DNA of 9,893 nucleotides from an uncultured Lachnospiraceae bacterium (GTDB taxonomy: Bacteria > Bacillota > Clostridia > Lachnospirales > Lachnospiraceae). Below are positions 6,701-9,893 of this stretch, one piece after another. The notes under the pieces were generated by a model. It was not told the origin of the DNA, did no database searches, and saw only the letters and a program-made list of their open reading frames with translations. The position numbers and the translations under genes were made by a program. Within the stretch, counting starts at the first letter, position 1; every line of letters begins with the position of its first letter. The stretch spans positions 3,185 to 13,077 of the forward strand of contig CAJTMZ010000065.1 in assembly GCA_910577445.1 (NCBI GenBank), written 5' to 3'.

Positions 6701-8062
6701 TTACTCCGCTCCGGCCTCTTCCAGCATTTCCGTAATACGGCTGTCCGTGTTCTTAATAAAATCCTCCACGGCATAGTCGCCGGTCATAAGCTTGGAAATC
6801 TCCTCGCCCAGGATAGACATGGAATCCGCATGTTCAAAGCACCATGGAAACAGTGTATAAGAAGTGAAGTTTTTTGAGTCCTGTGCATATTGTTCTGCTA
6901 TCGGTCCAAAGTCTTCATCCTGTGTAATCCCTTCGTCCATTGTAAAGGAAGAAAGCGATTCGCCGTACTCATAACGACCATTGGCCAGTTCCATTGCAAA
7001 CAGGCAGGCATATTTCGCCGCTACATCCGCATGTTCACTATAAGGAGCGATAGAGAATCCGCCAATACTTGCTCCGCCGGAACGTATATTTTTATTTGCG
7101 TCAGTGGCTTCGCCATCCTGTAAAGGATAATCCAGATATCCGAAAGCGTCTTCTTCCATCATACCGGCCAAATCCTTAATCGCCCAACAGCCGTTGGCAT
7201 ACATTGCAGCTTCGTTATTGGCGAAAGCTGCCATAGCTTCCTCATTAGAGGCTGTGAATGCCGTCTGTGAAATCAGGCCGGCATCAATAAGCTCTTTCAG
7301 CTTTGTAGCTCCCTTTACATAGACCTCATCTGTCATCCTTGCCTCGCCTGTATCAATCGGCACCAGTCCTCTGGCATCATCACGGGTTACTATAGAGTCA
7401 AGAATTGCTACCGGACACCAGATATCTTTTGCAAACAGAGCTAACGGCGTAATATCATTTGCCCTGAATGTCTTTACGGCATCTAAAAATTCACTGTAAT
7501 TGGTGGGGATTTTTACATTATTTTCCTCAAAAACTTTTTTGTTATAAAATATCAGGTAGGACTCCTGACTGAAATAAGGAACAGCATAGCAGTGTCCGTC
7601 TTTTGCCCAGAAAACATCCCGTTCACCAGGATTCGTCCTCTCCAAAATACCTGTTTCCTCCACATATTTGTCGAGTTCCAGAACATTATCAGATTCCAGA
7701 GCCAAATAGGTGGTAGTGGTGTCAGATTTCCAGATATCCGGCAGCGTACCGGCGGCGATTCTTGTTTTTACGGTTACATTTCCGTCCTCAGGCATAACCT
7801 CCATCACCAGATTGACCTCAGGCATAATCTCTTTCATCCGCTCTATTGCATAGTCGGCTGCCTTTTTTTGGGTATCAGTAGTATAAGGCAGCATAGCCGT
7901 AATCGTAATCTGTTCTTCCGAAGCTTCCTGCCCTTCGCCGGAACCGTCTGCGGGAGCGGTCTTTTCTGTTTCCCCCTTGTTTCCGCAGCCCATCGCTAAA
8001 ACCATAAGTAACAACGCCAGCCCTAAACAGCCAGCCTTCTTAAGCCGTGGCATTTTCTTCAT
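6701..8062 (-). CDS. Extracellular sugar-binding lipoprotein of an ABC importer
   Basis: Solute-binding protein of the CUT1 family (SBP type 1), 453 residues, anchored outside the cell membrane where it captures substrate and delivers it to the two permeases downstream. The N-terminus has a lipoprotein signal: positive residues, a hydrophobic run at about 11-23 and a lipobox L22-A-M-G-C26, with Cys26 the lipidation site. A low-complexity acidic linker (about residues 27-50) leads into the folded domain, where ITITAMLPY starts the first beta strand. The segments GTLPDIW, YNKKVFEENN and AMYANGCWAI are the usual landmarks of these proteins. The start has AAGGAGG 7 bases upstream. The gene follows the glycyl radical enzyme after 152 bases holding a candidate promoter and is followed by an intrinsic terminator. 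The ligand cannot be read from the sequence; sugar or sugar-derivative is by family. Confidence 0.93.
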   Translation of the reverse strand: MKKMPRLKKAGCLGLALLLMVLAMGCGNKGETEKTAPADGSGEGQEASEEQITITAMLPYTTDTQKKAADYAIERMKEIMPEVNLVMEVMPEDGNVTVKTRIAAGTLPDIWKSDTTTTYLALESDNVLELDKYVEETGILERTNPGERDVFWAKDGHCYAVPYFSQESYLIFYNKKVFEENNVKIPTNYSEFLDAVKTFRANDITPLALFAKDIWCPVAILDSIVTRDDARGLVPIDTGEARMTDEVYVKGATKLKELIDAGLISQTAFTASNEEAMAAFANNEAAMYANGCWAIKDLAGMMEEDAFGYLDYPLQDGEATDANKNIRSGGASIGGFSIAPYSEHADVAAKYACLFAMELANGRYEYGESLSSFTMDEGITQDEDFGPIAEQYAQDSKNFTSYTLFPWCFEHADSMSILGEEISKLMTGDYAVEDFIKNTDSRITEMLEEAGAE

Positions 8063-8109
8063 CTTGTTTCCTCCTTAAAATTTTTATTGTAACTTTTGTT
8101 TATGTCCTA

Positions 8110-8115
8110 ATTATA
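8110..8115 (-). promoter_or_regulatory. Candidate promoter of the transporter operon (-10 box)
   Basis: A perfect TATAAT on the minus strand lies 47 bases before the binding-protein ATG. No good -35 hexamer is found 16-18 bases upstream (the sequence there is about TCACGG), which would fit a promoter needing an activator. Further upstream, the + strand run at 8174-8190 contains two TTTTGC copies 11 bases apart flanking AGCGC, a possible regulator site. The -10 is plausible; the operator is speculative. Confidence 0.5.
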
Positions 8116-8214
8116 GCCAGCAAAATTTTAAGCCGTGATACGCCATATGCCACTACTTTGCACAATTCGACACCTTTTGCAGCGCTTTTGCCTATCTGCC
8201 GGAAACATCCTCTT

Positions 8215-9893
8215 TTAAAAAGCCGCCGTTCTCTGTATAACCTCCTCCTGCAATTCCGGTGTAAGCTGAACGAAATAAGCGCTGTAGCCGGTAACCCGGA
8301 CCGTCAGACCGGAGTATTCTTCCGGATGGCTTCTGGCTTTTAAAAGGTCCTCCCGTGAGAGGAAATAAAGCTGTATCTGCATACCGCCCTCTTTAAAATA
8401 ATCCGAGATAAGGCCGCAGAGCAGGCGGTCTCCTTCCTCCCCCTGAAAAACCTGAGGAGGCACCTTGAAATCCAGAGTGCTTGCATTGTTGGACAGGCTG
8501 TAATCCAGCTTGCCCGCCGACCTTAAGAAGGCGGTAGGGCCTTTTTTGTCCATTCCGTGGGACGGGCTGATTCCGTTGACAAAGGGTTCCCCCGCCCTTC
8601 TTCCGTTGGGAAGCGCGCCACAGTTTTCACCGCAGTCCATGAAATTCAGAAAGCTGAACAGCCCCGGCCTCAGACAGCTCCCTGACGGATGGGGACAACT
8701 GCTGATAATCCGGCACATCCGCTCACAGAGCCAGGCCATGGTTTCATCCGCCCGGTCGTCATCATTGCCGTATTTGGGCGCTCTGTTAATCAGCGCGGCC
8801 CGTAAGATGGCGTCGTCCGCAAAGTTTGTACGAAGTCCCGCAAGTATCCTCTCTTTTGAAAACTTTCCGAATACTTCTCCTTTGGGTTTCTCCTCAGACT
8901 CCCCTCCAAAGTCTTGCCCGCAGTCCTCATCTTCAAAGCACAGCGTCCGCAGGGCGGTCAGGCTGTCGGAAACGGCCGCAAGCCCCGGCATCCGCACGCC
9001 CACGGAAGAATATCTTGCGCCGTAAGCGGACAAATCCACGGCCTTTTCCACACAGTCCTCCACAAACAGGGAGAGCATGGGCTGCGGGCGAAGCAGGGCT
9101 GTCCGCAGTTCCTCCAGATGTATTTTTTCCGTCAGCAAAACCGCCGCGGCTTTGGTCTGCTCTGTCAGGGCCTCCTCCACTTCTTCACAGCTCCTATACC
9201 CGGTCAGATTTCCCAATGCCGGGCCGAGCACTTTTCCCGAGGTCAGTGAAACGCCGTTATTTAAGGCAAGCTCCAGACACTTGCCCACATTCAGAATCGC
9301 CCCCATGGGACTGGGACGCTCGATTCCCGCAAGCCCGTACTCATAACAGCCAATCAGTCCGTAATCCACCCCGTCTTTTCTGTCATAACCGTAATTTTCC
9401 AGCGCGCCCAAAACCGCCTCGTCGCTATACAGCATAGGGCCCAGATTCTGTCTGTTGACCCGGCAGCATTCCAGAAAAAATTCAGGGTCTGTTCCCGAAA
9501 ATATCCGGGCGTTCAGCTTGGGCTGCAAAATCCGGCAGTTTTCCAGAGAGCGCAAAAACATGAAACTAAGAAGATTTACGCCGTCCCTGCCATCTCTTGT
9601 CATTCCGCCAATGGTAAGGCCCCGTCCCGCGTCGTTTATCCTGTCCGGATACTCTCCGTTTTTGAGCCAGAAACAGTCCAACAGTTCCTGGGCCTTTTCC
9701 TCGTCCAAAGCCCCCGTCTCCAGGTCCGCTTTCAGATAGGGATACAGATACTGGTCCATCCTCCCGTAGGAAAAAGCGGAAATCCCGGACTCCAGTTCCA
9801 CAAGAATCTGTAAAAACCAGGTCATCTGAAGCGCCTGCCGGAAATTCACCGGCGGCTGGTCTGCAATATGGCGGCAGGTGCGGGCAATTTCCT
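8215..9893 (-). CDS. Glycyl radical enzyme (PFL superfamily), N-terminus outside window
   Basis: Oxygen-sensitive radical enzyme; relatives carry out C-O, C-C, C-N or C-S cleavage. The frame is open to the right edge, with the first visible codon at 9891 reading EIARTCRHIADQPP, so the GTG at 9849 is internal. About 558 residues are visible, roughly the C-terminal two thirds of a usual 780-850. Landmarks in order of visible residues: YGRMDQYLYPYL (about 42-53); the active-site Cys182 in G-C-Y-E-Y, with Glu184 two residues on (codon at 9346-9348); NRAPKYGND (about 369-377); GALPNGRRAGEP (about 425-436); and the radical loop R-V-T-G-Y-S-A-Y-F with Gly535 (codon at 8287-8289). The Glu after Cys argues for the dehydratase/lyase/decarboxylase branch rather than true pyruvate formate-lyase (Cys-Cys). 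The Tyr on each side of Glu is unlike the C-V-E-P of well-known members. An activating radical SAM enzyme must exist; none is in the window. It lies 152 bases upstream of the sugar-binding protein on the same strand. Exact reaction unknown. Confidence 0.93.
   Translation of the reverse strand, partial: EIARTCRHIADQPPVNFRQALQMTWFLQILVELESGISAFSYGRMDQYLYPYLKADLETGALDEEKAQELLDCFWLKNGEYPDRINDAGRGLTIGGMTRDGRDGVNLLSFMFLRSLENCRILQPKLNARIFSGTDPEFFLECCRVNRQNLGPMLYSDEAVLGALENYGYDRKDGVDYGLIGCYEYGLAGIERPSPMGAILNVGKCLELALNNGVSLTSGKVLGPALGNLTGYRSCEEVEEALTEQTKAAAVLLTEKIHLEELRTALLRPQPMLSLFVEDCVEKAVDLSAYGARYSSVGVRMPGLAAVSDSLTALRTLCFEDEDCGQDFGGESEEKPKGEVFGKFSKERILAGLRTNFADDAILRAALINRAPKYGNDDDRADETMAWLCERMCRIISSCPHPSGSCLRPGLFSFLNFMDCGENCGALPNGRRAGEPFVNGISPSHGMDKKGPTAFLRSAGKLDYSLSNNASTLDFKVPPQVFQGEEGDRLLCGLISDYFKEGGMQIQLYFLSREDLLKARSHPEEYSGLTVRVTGYSAYFVQLTPELQEEVIQRTAAF

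Noticed and set aside
8174..8191. Catabolite-response element (CcpA site)
   Set aside because: Only the central AAAGCGCT matches; the conserved TG and CA ends are absent, so I do not list it as a feature.
8826..9437. Long open frames on the + strand antisense to the radical enzyme
   Set aside because: They are Pro/Arg/Ser-rich shadow translations of a well-supported gene, with no domain features.
9849..9849. GTG at 9849 as the start of the glycyl radical enzyme
   Set aside because: The frame stays open upstream to the window edge with family-like residues (ADQPP before NFRQALQM), and the visible part is too short for the family.

Overview
The window looks like an accessory carbohydrate-utilisation locus from an anaerobic, low-oxygen-adapted Firmicute, most likely a gut Lachnospiraceae/Clostridia member. 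The reasons are a glycyl radical enzyme (oxygen-sensitive by nature), a Cys-type sulfatase signature, strong AGGAGG-type ribosome binding sites on almost every gene, a lipoprotein-type sugar-binding protein and moderate GC content. The genus-level assignment is inference only.

Layout. A GNAT acetyltransferase cut off by the left window edge (about 3-545) is the only + strand gene. It converges on a long minus-strand gene set and is separated from it by a hairpin (about 618-652) that probably terminates transcription. Reading the minus strand in its direction of transcription (right to left), the genes are: a glycyl radical enzyme of the pyruvate formate-lyase superfamily, cut off by the right edge (9893-8215); a sugar-binding lipoprotein (8062-6701); a strong intrinsic terminator (6663-6627); two CUT1-type sugar permeases (6590-5715 and 5700-4849); an iron-dependent alcohol dehydrogenase (4834-3650); a Gfo/Idh/MocA oxidoreductase (3565-2498); a small cupin protein (2482-2144); and a sulfatase (2031-672) broken by a frameshift near 1390.

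How the genes may work together. The binding protein and two permeases would bring in a sugar or sugar-derived polyol; no ATPase is encoded here, so a shared ATPase from elsewhere is probably used. The Gfo/Idh/MocA enzyme could oxidise a sugar hydroxyl, the glycyl radical enzyme could cleave a C-O, C-C or C-S bond, and the iron-dependent dehydrogenase could interconvert the resulting aldehyde and alcohol. The sulfatase, before it was broken, could have removed sulfate from the substrate. The substrate is not identifiable from the sequence. The glycyl radical enzyme has a Cys-Tyr-Glu-Tyr active-site motif rather than the Cys-Val-Glu-Pro I associate with the well-known dehydratases and lyases, so its reaction is open and is the most interesting question here.

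Spacing suggests tight translation coupling: permease to permease 14 nt, permease to dehydrogenase 14 nt, oxidoreductase to cupin 15 nt. A TATAAT box before the binding protein and an extended -10 before the sulfatase suggest at least two internal promoters. No gene-free stretch exceeds 300 bases. I see no tRNA, rRNA, insertion sequence, CRISPR array or recognised riboswitch.
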